Shown one piece after another: positions 35,533-47,341 of a stretch of 64,000 nucleotides of DNA. The stretch's first letter is position 1, and every line of letters starts with the position of its first letter. This DNA comes from Brasenia schreberi. Taxonomy: Eukaryota; Streptophyta; Magnoliopsida; Nymphaeales; Cabombaceae. Under the pieces are notes generated by a model. That model saw only the letters and a program-made list of their open reading frames with translations. It was not told where the DNA came from and ran no database searches. The stretch covers positions 2,108,001 through 2,172,000 of the forward strand of contig JAYKKT010000076.1 of assembly GCA_036023115.1 (NCBI GenBank). Direction: 5' to 3'. A program made the position numbers and the translations under genes.

Positions 35533-38500
35533 TGTAAACACCCCGAAATCCCACGAATTTCTTAAACGAATCTGGTTTTATACAAGCAGCCCCAAAGGGC
35601 CATTTTGAGTTTGGAAACCCAGGAGCCTTCCAAACAACCCTGTATATATGTTTTAAACTTTATCTTTCAAAAACATATAATATAGCTTTTGAAAACCCTT
35701 TTAAAACATGTTTTGAAACCCCGAAGTAGCTTGGCCTGATCAAGACAGGACCAGGAGAGCCAAGAAGAGCCCGGAACCGGAGCACCTGTCGAGCCCGGCG
35801 CAGCAACTCTTGCATCTGATTCACACCCCAGGATCTCGAACGTCCAAGACCCTGTTCTTACCAAAATATCATTTGAAGTCATCTCCGGAAGGCAGAAACG
35901 GAGGCGGACGACCATGTTGGCGAAGACCCAACGCAGACGGAGTACTGATGCTGTCAGGCCCCGCACGAATCGTCCGTTTCGAACCCAGCTCGAAGGAGTC
36001 AGAGTTCAGTTTGGATTGAATCTGGACCATATATATCCAGATCCCAATCCAAACCCATATGTGGACTTGGATTTGGATTTGGATCCAGAGATCCAATCCA
36101 ATATCCATATCCATGGCCCACATCACCTTCTCATAAATGGAGGTGGGGCCCACTTGAAATTCACGTGGGATATTGGGCATGAGAGAGAGTGGGGGTGATA
36201 AATATCAAGAGTGTTGTATTAAGCTTGACTTGTGTGTCAAGTTTGGGTTTAATCTTGTGGTTTAGCCTAATTAAGTGGGTTTAAGCTTGTAATTAGCTAA
36301 AACCTAACCTAGGGCTGCACCAACAGGGGGTGATCAAGGTCTATGGGCCATGCTAAGGGAGCTCCTTCACCTAAACCTAACCCAAAATGCCTAAACCTAG
36401 CCTAAACCCCTAATCCACCCCTAATCTGAACCTAATCACCTAACCCACTTCCCTAATCCCGGCCTAATCCCGACCTAATCACCTAACCCACTCCCCTAAT
36501 CCTTCCCTAAACCTAGATTAATTTCCCTAATCCTAGCCTAAACCTAGCCTAAACCACCTAACCTAGCTCACTAAACCTCACCCTAAAACCCAACCACCTA
36601 ACCTAGCCCTAAACCACCCTTAGCCCACGATTTTCCCAAACACCTAGTTTTAAAATATCTGGCCCAATCCCATCCAGCCCACCTTATCTACATACTACCC
36701 TACCTAAACCACCTAACCACTACCCACAACCCAGCCCTAACCGACCTACCCATCCCCTATTTAAACCCCCCCCATTGTGGGCGGGTTTTCCAAGTGGGAA
36801 CGACTTTCCACTCCCAGCCGGGCCCTCTTCCTCTCCCATCTCTCACTCGTCTTCCCAGCAGTTCCAGCCCCACCAGCCGCCACCTGCTCCGCCACTCTCC
36901 CTCTTCCATCCACCATCACTGCCCCACCAGCCGGACGCCACCACCTCACTCAGCCGGGCCCTCTCCTTCTCCCATCTTCCACCAGCCGACAGCCACCTTT
37001 GCCGCCACTCCTTCCCATTCGGTAAGTCCCCCTAACTCCGTCAAAACCACTCTCTACCACCTCTCCACTCTTAGCCACCCATCTTCCCCTTAGCTCAGCC
37101 TCTTTGCCGCCACCACCTAAGCCTAGCCGAACCTAGGATAACCCAAGTGGCTGGCCACTACTCAGCCACCACCTCCCATTCGGCCGACCTCCCCCTAGGC
37201 GTCCTCTTGGCCTTCCCACTAGCTCACCTTTTAGGTCCAGTTTCCCTAAGTCCCTAACTTACCTAGTGACCCTAAGACCCACTTAGTCAGCCACTCTAAA
37301 CTCCCTACTTGGAGGCGCCGCCCACTTGCCACCGGTCCCCTTCGAGGCGTCCATCCCGCGCCCCATTTGCAGCCGGCCAGCACTCTTGGTCACACACCTT
37401 CGCGGAGCTCCCATTTGCAGCCCAAAGCCAAGGCCACGCTCAAGCAAGACCTCTACGGACCAGCTACTTGTAAGTTTCTAAACTCGGTCTTTAGTCATAC
37501 GCTTGCTTGAAATTCAATTTGATACGGGGTTGTAATAACGGAGCATAGTCTCCCCCCGCTTGTAATAACGTGGCTTGGCACAACCACACACGTGCACTCT
37601 CTTAGTCGTGCACGATTTTGAACACACACGGGCCTAATCAGCCCCTAATATATAAGTGTACGTATATATTTCATTTCCGAAGGGTTTTGTTTAAGTTGGG
37701 TGTGTTGTCTTTCAATTTAAACACTCTCACACACATTGAGCTTTCGCTCTTATTTGAAAGACCCAAGTAAGGGCCGACCTATACTATTTGGGTTTCATTT
37801 CATGTCGTGTGGGTAAGTCTTTCAATTTAAACACTCTCACACACATTGAGCTTTCGCTCTTATTTGAAAGACCCAAGTAAGGGCCGACCTATACTATTTG
37901 GGTTTCATTTCATGTCGTGTGAGTAAGTCTTTCAATTTAAACACTCTCACACACATTGAGCTTTCGCTCTTACTCCCAAGACCTTAGTAAAGGCCTTATT
38001 GCAGTTATATTTGGGTTTCATTTATGTCGTGTGAGTAGTACTTCAATTCAAGCACTCTCACACACATTGAGCCTTCGCTCTTACTCCCAAGACCTTAGTC
38101 AAGGCCATACTGCAATTTATATTTGGGTTTAATTTCATGTCGTGTGTGTAAGTCTTTCAATTCAAACACGCACCCACATTGAGCCTTCGCTCTTATTTGC
38201 AGGACCCGAGTAAGGGCTCATATACATAAGATATATACATATCTCCCTTCAGTTATTTCCCTTCGGTTATTTCCCTTCGGTTATTTCCCTTCTGTTATTT
38301 CCCTTCAGCATTGTCTTTACATTTCGGGTTTTCCCTTTGGAGTAGCGTGAGTTTGCATTGCATCTACGCCATACCACGAGGTAGGACGCATATTGCATCG
38401 AAGCAACCCCCGCTCGAATTCGCCCATGTAGTGGAGTGTTCATAACACACAAACTAGGCGACCCAAAAAGGGATAAAAGAAAAGACTTAGGCACGTGCAA

Positions 38501-38821
38501 ATCCACGTGATCTAAAACATGCAATCGCATCTTAAAGACCCGAAATAGACACCTCGAACCGTTTCGTAGACTTTCTCCCTAAAACTCGATTTTTGCAAAA
38601 GCGTACAGACTGACCCTTGCGCATCGGTGCAAGAAGGTCTGCGACGACAAGAGCTCACTTGCTCACAGTCGCCACGTTTAGAAGTCAGTATTGATATATC
38701 TTCGCTAGCTTAAGTAAGCTAGCTGGCACGCCCTGTTTGTATACATAGGCCTTAGACGCACGATAAGATCCACTCCAAGCCACGAAAGGGGCGAAGAGGC
38801 GGGGATTTTCGCGCGTCTACA
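35533..38821 (+). repeat. E2 3' LTR
   Basis: 3289 bp, about 99.7% identical to the 5' LTR by eye. TATA box TATTTAAA at 36758-36765, donor-like CGGTAAGTCC at about 37020, tandem array 37706-38219, U5 palindrome GCTAGCTTAAGTAAGCTAGC at 38705-38724. Ends GCGCGTCTACA, followed by TSD CCGTT (38822-38826). Confidence 0.97.
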
Positions 38822-39091
38822 CCGTTCAACTCCGCGGAGCTCCCTCTTGCAGCCCAAGGTGAAGGCCAAGCCCACGCTCAAGCAAGGCATCTTCAGACCA
38901 ACTATTAGTAAGTGCCTAACTCGGTCCTTAGTTGTATACTTGCTTAAAATTCAATTCGATACGGGGTTGTAATAACGGAGCATAGTCTCCCCCCGCTTGT
39001 AATAACGTGGCTTGGCACACCCACACACACATGCACTCTCTTAGTTGTGCACAATTTTGAACACACATGGGCCTAATCAGCCCCTAATCCA

Positions 39092-39122
<31 letters not shown>

Positions 39123-39294
39123 TTTTAACTTACGTAGGGTTTTGCTTAAGTTGGGTGTGTTGTCTTTCAATTCAAGCACTCACACACATTGAGCCTTCGC
39201 ACTTATTTGAAAGACCCAAGTAAGGGCCGTGCTATACTATTTGGGTTTCATTTCATGTCGTGTGTGTAAGTCTTTCAATTCAAGCACTCACACA
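38822..39294 (+). repeat. E3 5' LTR, segment 2
   Basis: Resumes after E2 with the second TSD copy, then the TTGTAATAACG pair (38967-39005), a TA microsatellite (39095-39122) and the first tandem units. S3 is inserted after ACACA (39290-39294). Confidence 0.94.
39095..39122 (+). repeat. (TA)n microsatellite in E3 5' LTR
   Basis: About 14 TA units. The matching site in E3's 3' LTR (58993-59024) has a similar run; E2 has only TATATAAGTGTACGTATATA here. Confidence 0.9.
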
Positions 39295-40666
39295 TGTAGA
39301 CACGGAAAATCCTCGACTCCGGGTTCTTAAGCCTGAAGCGAATCTCTTCGTGCTTACATTGCTTTTAAAAAGGGCGTGCCAGCTAGCTTTCTCAAACTAG
39401 CGAAGTGTTTTTTTTTTTTGAAAATATCTGACTTTTGGGGCGACTGTGGATAAGTGGGTTCTTTTCGTCGCAGACTTTCTTGTACCGGCGCACAAGGGTC
39501 AGTCTGTACGCTTTAGAAAAACTCGATTTTACAAACACGACTCTTTTTGAAAACTTGAAAAGTGTTTTATCTACTGGTTTTGTCAAATTTGCAACTTTTA
39601 CACATGGGATCTATGCGCTCCTGTATCTCATGGGTTTTAGCAGATTTTTGGCGTGTAGTCGTGTGCATCCAGTGCTCGATTTAAGGTAAGTACTACACGT
39701 TTTGACCAATCTGGTTCGATGCAAGTATGCTCCCTATCTCGAGTGTGGCGGATATGCAATGCAAACTCACACAACTTGAAGGGAAAACCCCGAATTTAAA
39801 GACATAACAGAAGTGAAATAGCAGAAAGGGAAATAGCGGAAAGGGAAATAGCAGAAAGGGAAATATGGCTATATCTTAGATGCAGAAGGGAAAATATATA
39901 TAGCTATATCTTAAGAGCGAGAAGGCTCAATGTGAGTGAGTGCTTTAAGTGTATAAATTGAAAGGGCAACTCACACGACTTGAACCTTAAAAACCCAGCG
40001 GAAAGGGGAAATACGTATATATATGTAAGAGCGGAAAGGCTCAATTGTGAGTGAGTGCTTTTGGGTGTATAAAATGAAAGACAACTCACGCAACTTGAAC
40101 CTTAAAACCCAGCTGAATGTATATAAATAGAACTATATCTTATGGGCTGTCGAGGCCCGTTTTGTGTGCAAAAGGTGTGCAGATAAGAGCGGAAAGGCTC
40201 GAGTGTACGTGTGTGATTCGTGTTTCAAACCATAATATTACATCTCGGGGGGAGACTACGCTCCATTATTACAACCCCGTATCAAATTGAATTGAATTTG
40301 AAACAACGTAAAGAATCAGATTCGAGCACTTACTCGACTTTTGCTTGGGCTCCCTTTATCAGCGAAATCTGACCTTGGATATAGCCGTTGGATGGACCTT
40401 TCTCTGTGAAACGACCAGCTGCGTGGGAGGTTGATCCTAGATCGTGACCTGGGCTTGGTTGACACACTAAGTTGCTATGGTTTTTGGAGTTAGACACGAT
40501 AGATCTAGGATGAGAACTAATGGATCTGGGTCAGGTCTAGGCGGGTTGTTTTGGTTAAAAGCTAGACCAGGGTCCTAAGGGAAAAATCTGACCAGCTAGT
40601 GGTCGTGTTAGGTTTAGGGATAGTGAGTGATCTTAGGGGGAATCCTAAGGTAAGCTCTAGGGCAAT

Positions 40667-40760
40667 GCTCGGCCAAAGGGTGGCCGAGCTTGGGCTGATG
40701 TTGGGTGTTTGATCTCACGTGAGATCCTAAGGGAGTGGCTCGGCCAGAGGGTGGCCGAGC
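40667..40760 (-). repeat. GCTCGGCCA inverted-repeat modules and G-box palindrome in S3
   Basis: Two perfect hairpins, GCTCGGCCA-N5-TGGCCGAGC (40667-40689, loop AAGGG; 40738-40760, loop GAGGG), flank a perfect 16-bp palindrome GATCTCACGTGAGATC (40711-40726) containing the G-box CACGTG. Confidence 0.9.
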
Positions 40761-40882
40761 TGGGTAGGTGTAGGTTAGTTCTTTTGGTTAGGATCTAACT
40801 TAGGTAATGGATTTAGTTTAGGGCAAAACCTAAAATGAACTCAGCTAGCTAGATGGGTGAAAACGGGTTCGTCGAAAGGAAG

Positions 40883-40907
40883 GAACCGAGTGTTTTAGAC
40901 ACTCGGT
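40883..40907 (-). repeat. AACCGAGTGT hairpin in S3
   Basis: AACCGAGTGT-TTTAG-ACACTCGGTT, perfect 10-bp arms. The same hairpin is at 47132-47156 in S5. Confidence 0.88.
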
Positions 40908-41482
40908 TTTGGCTAGGTCTCTAGGAGTAGTTTTGGTTTAGGAAATAGTTTAGGTGGTTTAGTGCTAGATGGTTTGGCTGGGAGGGATCTAAGGTGAGCT
41001 TGGCCAGCCAATGGCCGAGCTGGGTATGGTTCTAGATTAGGGTAGTCTTAGGTAGAACTAGGATCGTCCCATTAGTGAGGTTCGGCCAGCATCTTGGCTG
41101 GACTTTGGACGTCTCTTTGTTTTAGGGTTTAGGTGGTTTAGAGAGGTGAGAAAAGAGATGGTTTTGGGCAGGAACTAGGGGACTTACCTTGACAACATTT
41201 CAGCCGTTTGATCCTTGGTTCCCACGCAGCCAATCCTCACCAAGCAAGGGCCATCCAATGCCGCCAGATTTGATTTCGTTTCCAGCAACATACAAAGCGT
41301 GAGATGCTCTCACTTGCACTTGAGTGCAGCCCACAAGACCAACCCACAAGTTTACAAAACAAGAGGGGAAGGCCAGCCCCTTTTGTTGACCTTCCTCTCT
41401 CTCTCTCTCTCTCTCTTTCCCCCCAACTATCCACGTGAAGTGCTAGAAAAATCGTCCCCCTCAAAGCCAGCCCACTCACGTC

Positions 41483-41490
41483 CTTTTATA
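41483..41490 (-). promoter_or_regulatory. TATA box of S3
   Basis: TATAAAAG on the minus strand, followed by GACGTGAGTGGGCTGGC; same as in S5. Confidence 0.65.
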
Positions 41491-42141
41491 GGCCCCTTGT
41501 GTGGATATGGATCCTTTGTTGGTCTCTAAAATCCGGATCCAATCCAATCCAAGTTTCGTTTGGATATGGATCTTGGATCTGGATCTAGATTTTGGATCCA
41601 GATTTGATCCAAATTTTTCTCTTCTTCAGTCCTTTCTGGCGTTTCAAGCTGGATGCTTCGTGCGGGTCCTGAGTTCATCAAGATTCCGTCTTACGCTGGG
41701 TTTTTCCCATTTTCATCGTCCAAGCTTCTTTTCGTCTTTCTGGACTCTGTTTCGACTGTTTCTTCTTGCTTTTGACTTGGATTTTCCGTGATTTCAGAGA
41801 TGCTTTTGGCTTGGCCTTTGATGCTTCAGGCTTGAAATGCGTTTGTGGCCTGGGCTTCTTTTTCGTCCTCGAAATTCACTTTTCATCGGGTTGGGCTTGA
41901 CCTTTGAACTTTTTGATTCTTTTGCGACTGTTTTGAGCCAGGCTTCATCTGTTCGTCTGGTCTCTCATAAAAATAGGACTTTCGTCCATTTTCAAGATTT
42001 TTCATGTTTCAAACAGGGTTGGAAAACAGAATTTTGAAATGTTTTGATTTCCTGAGTTTTTCGAAAATTCTTATCTTTTGAACTGGTTTTCGAACCAGGC
42101 ATTTGGTTTTGAAAAGTATTTGGTTTTTTGGGGTGTTTACA

Positions 42142-43111
42142 ACACACATTGAGCCTTCACTCTTATTTGAAAGACCCAAGTAAGGGCCGTGCTATACTAT
42201 TTGGGTTTCATTTCATGTCGTGTGTGTAAGTCTTTATTTCAAGCACTCACACACATTGAGCCTTCGCTCTTATTTGAAAGACCCAAGTAAGGGCCGTGTT
42301 ATACTATTTGGGTTTAATTTCATGTTGTGTGCGTAGTACTTCAATTCAAGCACTCACACACATTGAGCTTTCGCTCTTATTCCCAAGACCTTAATCAAGG
42401 CCATATTGCAAGTTATATTTGGGTTTCATTTCATGTCGTGTGTGTAAGTCTTTCAATTCAAGCACGCACCCACATTGAGCCTTCGCTCTTATTTGTAAGA
42501 CCCGAGTAAGGGCCCATATATATACCTTATATACATATCTCCCTTCGACATTTAGATTACAAGTCATTTCCCTTCGGTTATTTCCCTTCGGTTATTTCCC
42601 TTCGGCATTGTCTTTACATTCGGGTTTTCCCTTTGGAGTAGCGTGAGTTTTGCATTGCATCTACGCCATACCACGAGGTAGGACGCATATTGCATCGAAG
42701 CAAGCCCCGTACTCCCACTCAAAATTCGCCCCATGTAGTGGAGTGTTCATAACACACACCTAGGTGGCCCATAAAGGGATAAAAAGAAAGACTTAGGCAC
42801 GTGCAAATCCACGTGATCTAAAATATGCAATCGCATTAAAAGACCCGAATCAAAAACACCTCGAACCGCTTTCATAGGCTTTTCTACCCTAAATTCAATT
42901 TTTAAAGCGTACAGGCTGACCCTTGCGCATCGGTGCAACAAGAGCTCACTTGCTCACAGTCGCCACGTTAGAAGTCAGATTTAAAATATATCTTCGCTAG
43001 TTTAGGTAAGCTAGCTGGCACGCCCTATTTATACAAATAGGCCTTAGACACACGAGAGGATCCGCTCTAGGCCCTGAGAAGCCAGAGGCGGGGATTTTCC
43101 TGCGTCTAACA
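42142..43111 (+). repeat. E3 5' LTR, segment 3 (tandem repeats and U5)
   Basis: Resumes after S3 (TSD copy 42142-42146). It holds the remaining 110-bp-class units (to about 42510), CCCTTCGGTTATTT repeats and the U5 hairpins. It ends TGCGTCTAACA at 43111, an insertion-altered form of the TCTACA terminus. Confidence 0.94.
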
Positions 43112-43116
43112 GAGAT

Positions 43117-43134
43117 TGGCACGCCCGATGGGAC
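43117..43134 (+). other. E3 primer-binding site
   Basis: TGGCACGCCCGATGGGAC, five bases after the LTR end; one difference from E2. Confidence 0.72.
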
Positions 43135-43255
43135 GTGAGTCTTTCAAAAATCGAGTTAGGCCTAGAAGCTTGCGATTTTTTTTTTCAAAGAGGTGTTGTT
43201 TTTAACTTTGTTTTCTTTGCTTGTACTTAGGAAATTTTGAAAAAGCTTGAAAAGC

Positions 43256-44640
43256 ATGTCAAAATCCAATCCAAGTGAAGTGTCAAGCCAAGGCTCATGC
43301 GCATCAAGTTCTCACTCTAGGAGGATTTTCAAAAACAAAATAAAACTAGATGAGATCGAGGACCTGAGAAGGGAATTTGAGGCCAAAATCAATGCTCTCA
43401 GCCAAGAGGCTGAGGTAGGCGATTCGTGTTCATCAAACGGTGAACAAAGGCCTAAGAAAAAATCTGAAAAACCTCGCAAGCACAAAGAGGCCTCCGTAAT
43501 GGAAGGCAACCAACACCACGAGTCCTTCACAAAAAAGGACCGTAAAGCCCTACAGCAGTTGCTGAAAGGGCAAAATAAAGAGAAAAGAAGTTACGCCCTG
43601 TCTGATTTCCTTCCTATGGATTACGAAACAGACAGTGACGATGAAATACCGAACTTCCATCGGTATGATGGCATGGGAGACCCTAGGTCTCACTTGCAAC
43701 TTTTCTCGCGTCGAGCCCATAAGAAGAAAAAGGACTCGATGAAATGGGTGTATTGGTTCCCTTTATCCCTTAAAGGCACAGCTGCCAAATGGCTGGCTTC
43801 CTACGACTTAAGCCAGTTCGCTACTTTTGAAGAGTTAGCGAACTGCTTCATGCAAAGATTTGCACACAACGTAGAAGTCACGCCGACTCTGAATACCTTA
43901 AGGGATACAAAGCAAGGCATGAACGAAGACTTACATGCCTTCATTATACGATGGAGGTCACTCTTGGGCCAAGTGCGAGAGCCCATATCCGAAGGATGCG
44001 CAGTCATGCTCATCCTGGATAACTTTAAAAGCGAGTTAAAAACCCTTCTCTCGCTCTATGAGATCTCAACTTTCCATAAGTTGATCAAAAAGGCATCCCT
44101 TTTCGAAACCAACTTGCGAAAAGGGACATACGATCACTTGTGGAAAGGAAGTGCCATTTCTAAAACCCGTTTGGAAAAGCCCATCACTTATGGGCTACCC
44201 ACGATGGACAAAGGGGCAAAGCCCCATAAAATCGCCAATGTCCGGGTGGATCCAGGCGTGGTAGGCACTTCCAAAAATTTTGAAAAACTAGAAAATAAAA
44301 GGGAGCGAACCTTTCAAAAACCGGTTGAAAAACGGGAGTATACACCGCTGGGGCAACCTGTGTCGGAGGTCCTAGACCTCCTACTTGCCCAAGGCATGAT
44401 AGAACTTCCTGAAATCCCCGAAGGAGTCACTTCCAAGGGGGGGTATTTAAACCGATTTTGTAAATATCATCGGCTCAAAGACCATGATACCAAACGCTGT
44501 TTCTTCCTTTTAAATAAAATTGAGAACTTGATAGCGGAGGGCCGGCTCTAGGTCACTGCGGAACCTGAGCCACCTCAAGCTATCTTCAAAGAACCCTTTC
44601 CCAAACACGCCAGTGGCAGTGGGAAAGGAAAGGAGGCATG
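43256..44640 (+). pseudogene. E3 gag-pro, 5' part
   Basis: Gag begins MSKSNPSEV at 43256, 26 bp after the TACTTAG|G acceptor-like site. The Gag core lies at about residues 160-260. The knuckle is at residues 402-415 (CKYHRLKDHDTKRC, where other copies have GH, not DH). The frame is open until CAG to TAG at 44549-44551 (GGCTCTAGGTC). S4 then interrupts the gene after GGAGGCATG (44640); translation of the native frame resumes at 50388. Gag here lacks the frameshift found in E2, so E3 shows the natural Gag frame. Confidence 0.93.
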
Positions 44641-45320
44641 TGTAGACACGGAAAATCCTCGTCCCCGGGTTCTTAGGCCTGAAGCGAATCTTTTCGTGCT
44701 TACGTCGCTTAAAAAGGGCGTGCCAGCTAGCTTCCTCAAACTGGCAAAGTAATTTTTGAAAATATCTGACTTTTGGGGTGACTGTGGACAACTGGGTTCT
44801 TTTCATCGCAGACTTTCTTGCATCGACGCGCAAGGGTCAGTCTGTACGCTTTAGGAAAAACTCGATTTTAAATAAACACGACTCTTTTGAAAACTCGAAA
44901 GTGTTTTATCGATTGGTTTTGTCAAAATTGCAACTTTTATGCATGGGATCTATGCGTTCCTACGTCTCTCGGGTTTTAGCCAATTTTGGCGTGTAGTCGT
45001 GTACATCCAGTGCTTGATTTTGGGCAAGTTCTACATGATTTGATCAATCTGGTTCGACGCAAATATGCTCCCTATCTCGAGTGTGGCGGATATGCAATGC
45101 AAACTCACACAACTTGAAGGAAAAACCCAGAATTTAAAGACATAGCAGAAGGGAAATAGTAGAAAGGGAAATATGGCTATATCTTAGATGCGGAAGGGAA
45201 AATATATATAGCTATATCTTAAGAGCGAGAAGGCTCAATGTGAGTGAGTGCTTTGAGTGTATAAATTGAAAGGCAACTCACACGACTTGAACCTTAAAAA
45301 CCCAGCTGAAGGGGAAATAC

Positions 45321-45321
<1 letters not shown>

Positions 45322-45380
<59 letters not shown>
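45322..45380. repeat. Long (TA)n microsatellite in S4
   Basis: About 29 TA units following TACG. The related S3 and S5 copies have only a few units at this point (GTATATATATG), so the run expanded after insertion. Confidence 0.93.
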
Positions 45381-45383
<3 letters not shown>

Positions 45384-46551
45384 AGAGCGGAAAGGCTCAA
45401 TGTGAGTGAGTGCTTTGAGTGTATAAAATGAAAGACAACTCACACGACTTGAACCTTAAAACCCAGTTGAAAGTATATAAATAGAGCTATATCCTATGGG
45501 CTGTTGAGGCCCGTTTTGTGTGCGAAGGTGTGCAGATAAGAGCAGAAAGGCTCGAGTGTACGTGTGTGATTCGTGTTTCAAGCCATAATATTACATCTCG
45601 GGGGGAGACTACACTCCATTATTACAACCCCGTATCAAATTTAATTGAACTTGAAACAATGTAAAGAACCAGATTCGACCTCTTACACTTAGTCTGCTTG
45701 GGCTTTCTTTATCAATGGGATCCGACCTTGGATATAACCGTTGTATGGACCTCTCGCTGCGAACCGATCCGATGCGTGGAGTTTTGGTCCTAGTTCACAA
45801 TCTAGGCTACGTCAACACACGAAGGTTCTATGGTTTTGGGTGGGATTCGAACAAAATTAAGGCAAAGGTGTAGGGGATCTAAGGTCAGCTCTGTAAACAC
45901 CCCAAAATCCAAATATTTTCCAAAACCAAATGCCTGGTTCGAAAATCAGCTCAAAAAGCCAAGTTTGGAGATTTCAAAAAAAACTCAAGAACTCAAAACC
46001 CTTCAAAACTCTATTTTCCAACCATGTTCGAAACATAAAAAATCTCAAAAGTGGACGAAAGTCCTATTTTTTACAAGAGACCAGACGAACAGATGAAGCT
46101 TGGCTCAAAACAGTCGCAAAAGATTCAAAAAGTTCAAAGGTCAAGCCCAGCCCGATGAAAAGTGAATTTCGAGGACGAAAAAGAAGCCCAGGCCACAAAC
46201 ACATTTCAAGCCTGAAGCATCAAAGGCCAAGCCAAAAACATCTCTGAAATCACGGAAAATCCAAGTCAAAAGCAAGAAGAAACAGTCGAAACAGAGTCTA
46301 GAAAGACGAAAAGAAGCTCGGACGATGAAAATGGGAAAAACCCAGCGTAAGACGGAATCTTGATGAACTCAGGACCTGCACGAAGCATCCGGCTTGAAAC
46401 GCCAGAAAGGACTGAAGAAGAGAAAATTTTGGATCAAATCTGGATCCAAAAATCCAGATCCAGATCCAAGATCCATATCCAAACGAAACTTGGATTGGAT
46501 TGGATCCGGATTTTAGAAACCAACAAAGGATCCATATCCACACAAGGGGCC

Positions 46552-46559
46552 TATAAAAG
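46552..46559 (+). promoter_or_regulatory. TATA box of S5
   Basis: TATAAAAG followed by GACGTGAGTGGGCTGGC; a canonical family-2 core promoter, about 70 bp upstream of a GA tract. Confidence 0.7.
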
Positions 46560-47131
46560 GACGTGAGTGGGCTGGCTTTAAAGGGGACGAATTTCCAGCA
46601 CTTCACGTTGATAGTTGGGGGGGGGAAGAGAGAGAGAGAGAGAGAGGATGATCAACAAAAGGGGCTGGCCTTCCCCTCTTGTTTTGTAAAATCGTGGGTT
46701 GATCTTGTGGGCTGCACTCAAGTGTAAGTTGAAGCATTTCACGCCTTGTATGTTGTTGGAAATGGAGAGAAACCTGGCGGCATTGGATGGGCTTTCTTCA
46801 ATGGAGATTGGCTGCGTTGGAAATGAGATCAAATGGGCTGATAGGTTGTCAAGGTAAGCCCCTAAAATCCTGCCCAAAGACCCTTCTTTTCGTACCTCTC
46901 AAAACCACCTAAACCCTAAAACATAAAACGTCAAAAGTCCAGCCAAGATGCTGGCCGAACTTCACTAAAGGAACGATCCTAGTTCTACCTAAGACTACTC
47001 TAATCTAGAACCATACCCAGCTCGGCCATTGGCTGGCCAAGCTCACCTTAGATCCCTCCCAGCCAAACCATCTAGCACTAAACCACCTAAACTATTTCCT
47101 AAACCAAAACTACTCCTAGAGACCTAGCCAA

Positions 47132-47156
47132 AACCGAGTGTCTAAAACACTCGGTT
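47132..47156 (+). repeat. AACCGAGTGT hairpin in S5
   Basis: AACCGAGTGT-CTAAA-ACACTCGGTT, perfect 10-bp arms, matching the S3 copy. Confidence 0.88.
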
Positions 47157-47291
47157 CCTTCCTTTGGACGAAACCATTTTCACCTATCTAGTTCGGCCCA
47201 TGCTAGTTCAGTTCATTTTAGGTTTTTCCCTAAACTAAAATCCATTACCTAAGTTAGATCCTAACCAAAAGAACTAACCTACACCTACCCA

Positions 47292-47341
47292 GCTCGGCCA
47301 CCCTTTGGCCGAGCCACTCCCTTAAGATCTCACGTGAGATC
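47292..47341 (+). repeat. GCTCGGCCA hairpin and G-box palindrome in S5
   Basis: GCTCGGCCA-CCCTT-TGGCCGAGC at 47292-47314, then the 16-bp palindrome GATCTCACGTGAGATC at 47326-47341. Confidence 0.9.

Larger units (their letters stand above)
24254..38821 (+). mobile_element. Element E2: structurally complete young Tat-type Ty3/gypsy retrotransposon
   Basis: 14,568 bp with LTRs of 3290 and 3289 bp, perfect TSDs CCGTT (24249-24253, 38822-38826), primer-binding site, gag-pro, pol and polypurine tract. I count 8 substitutions and one 1-bp indel between the LTRs, making it the youngest datable insertion here. It lies in the 5' LTR of E3 in the same orientation. Three 1-bp frame breaks (about 28310, 30600 and 34311) suggest it was copied with help from another element or carries sequence errors. 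Confidence 0.97.
39295..42141 (-). mobile_element. S3: solo LTR, family 2, minus
   Basis: 2847 bp, plus-strand ends TGTAGACACGG and GGGGTGTTTACA, perfect TSDs ACACA (39290-39294, 42142-42146). Family 2 shares the termini, the U5 hairpins and the TTGTAATA...CTCCCCCC block with family 1. It differs in its leader, which is rich in GCTCGGCCA hairpins, and has a GA/TC microsatellite (about 41394-41418). No gene. Confidence 0.95.
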
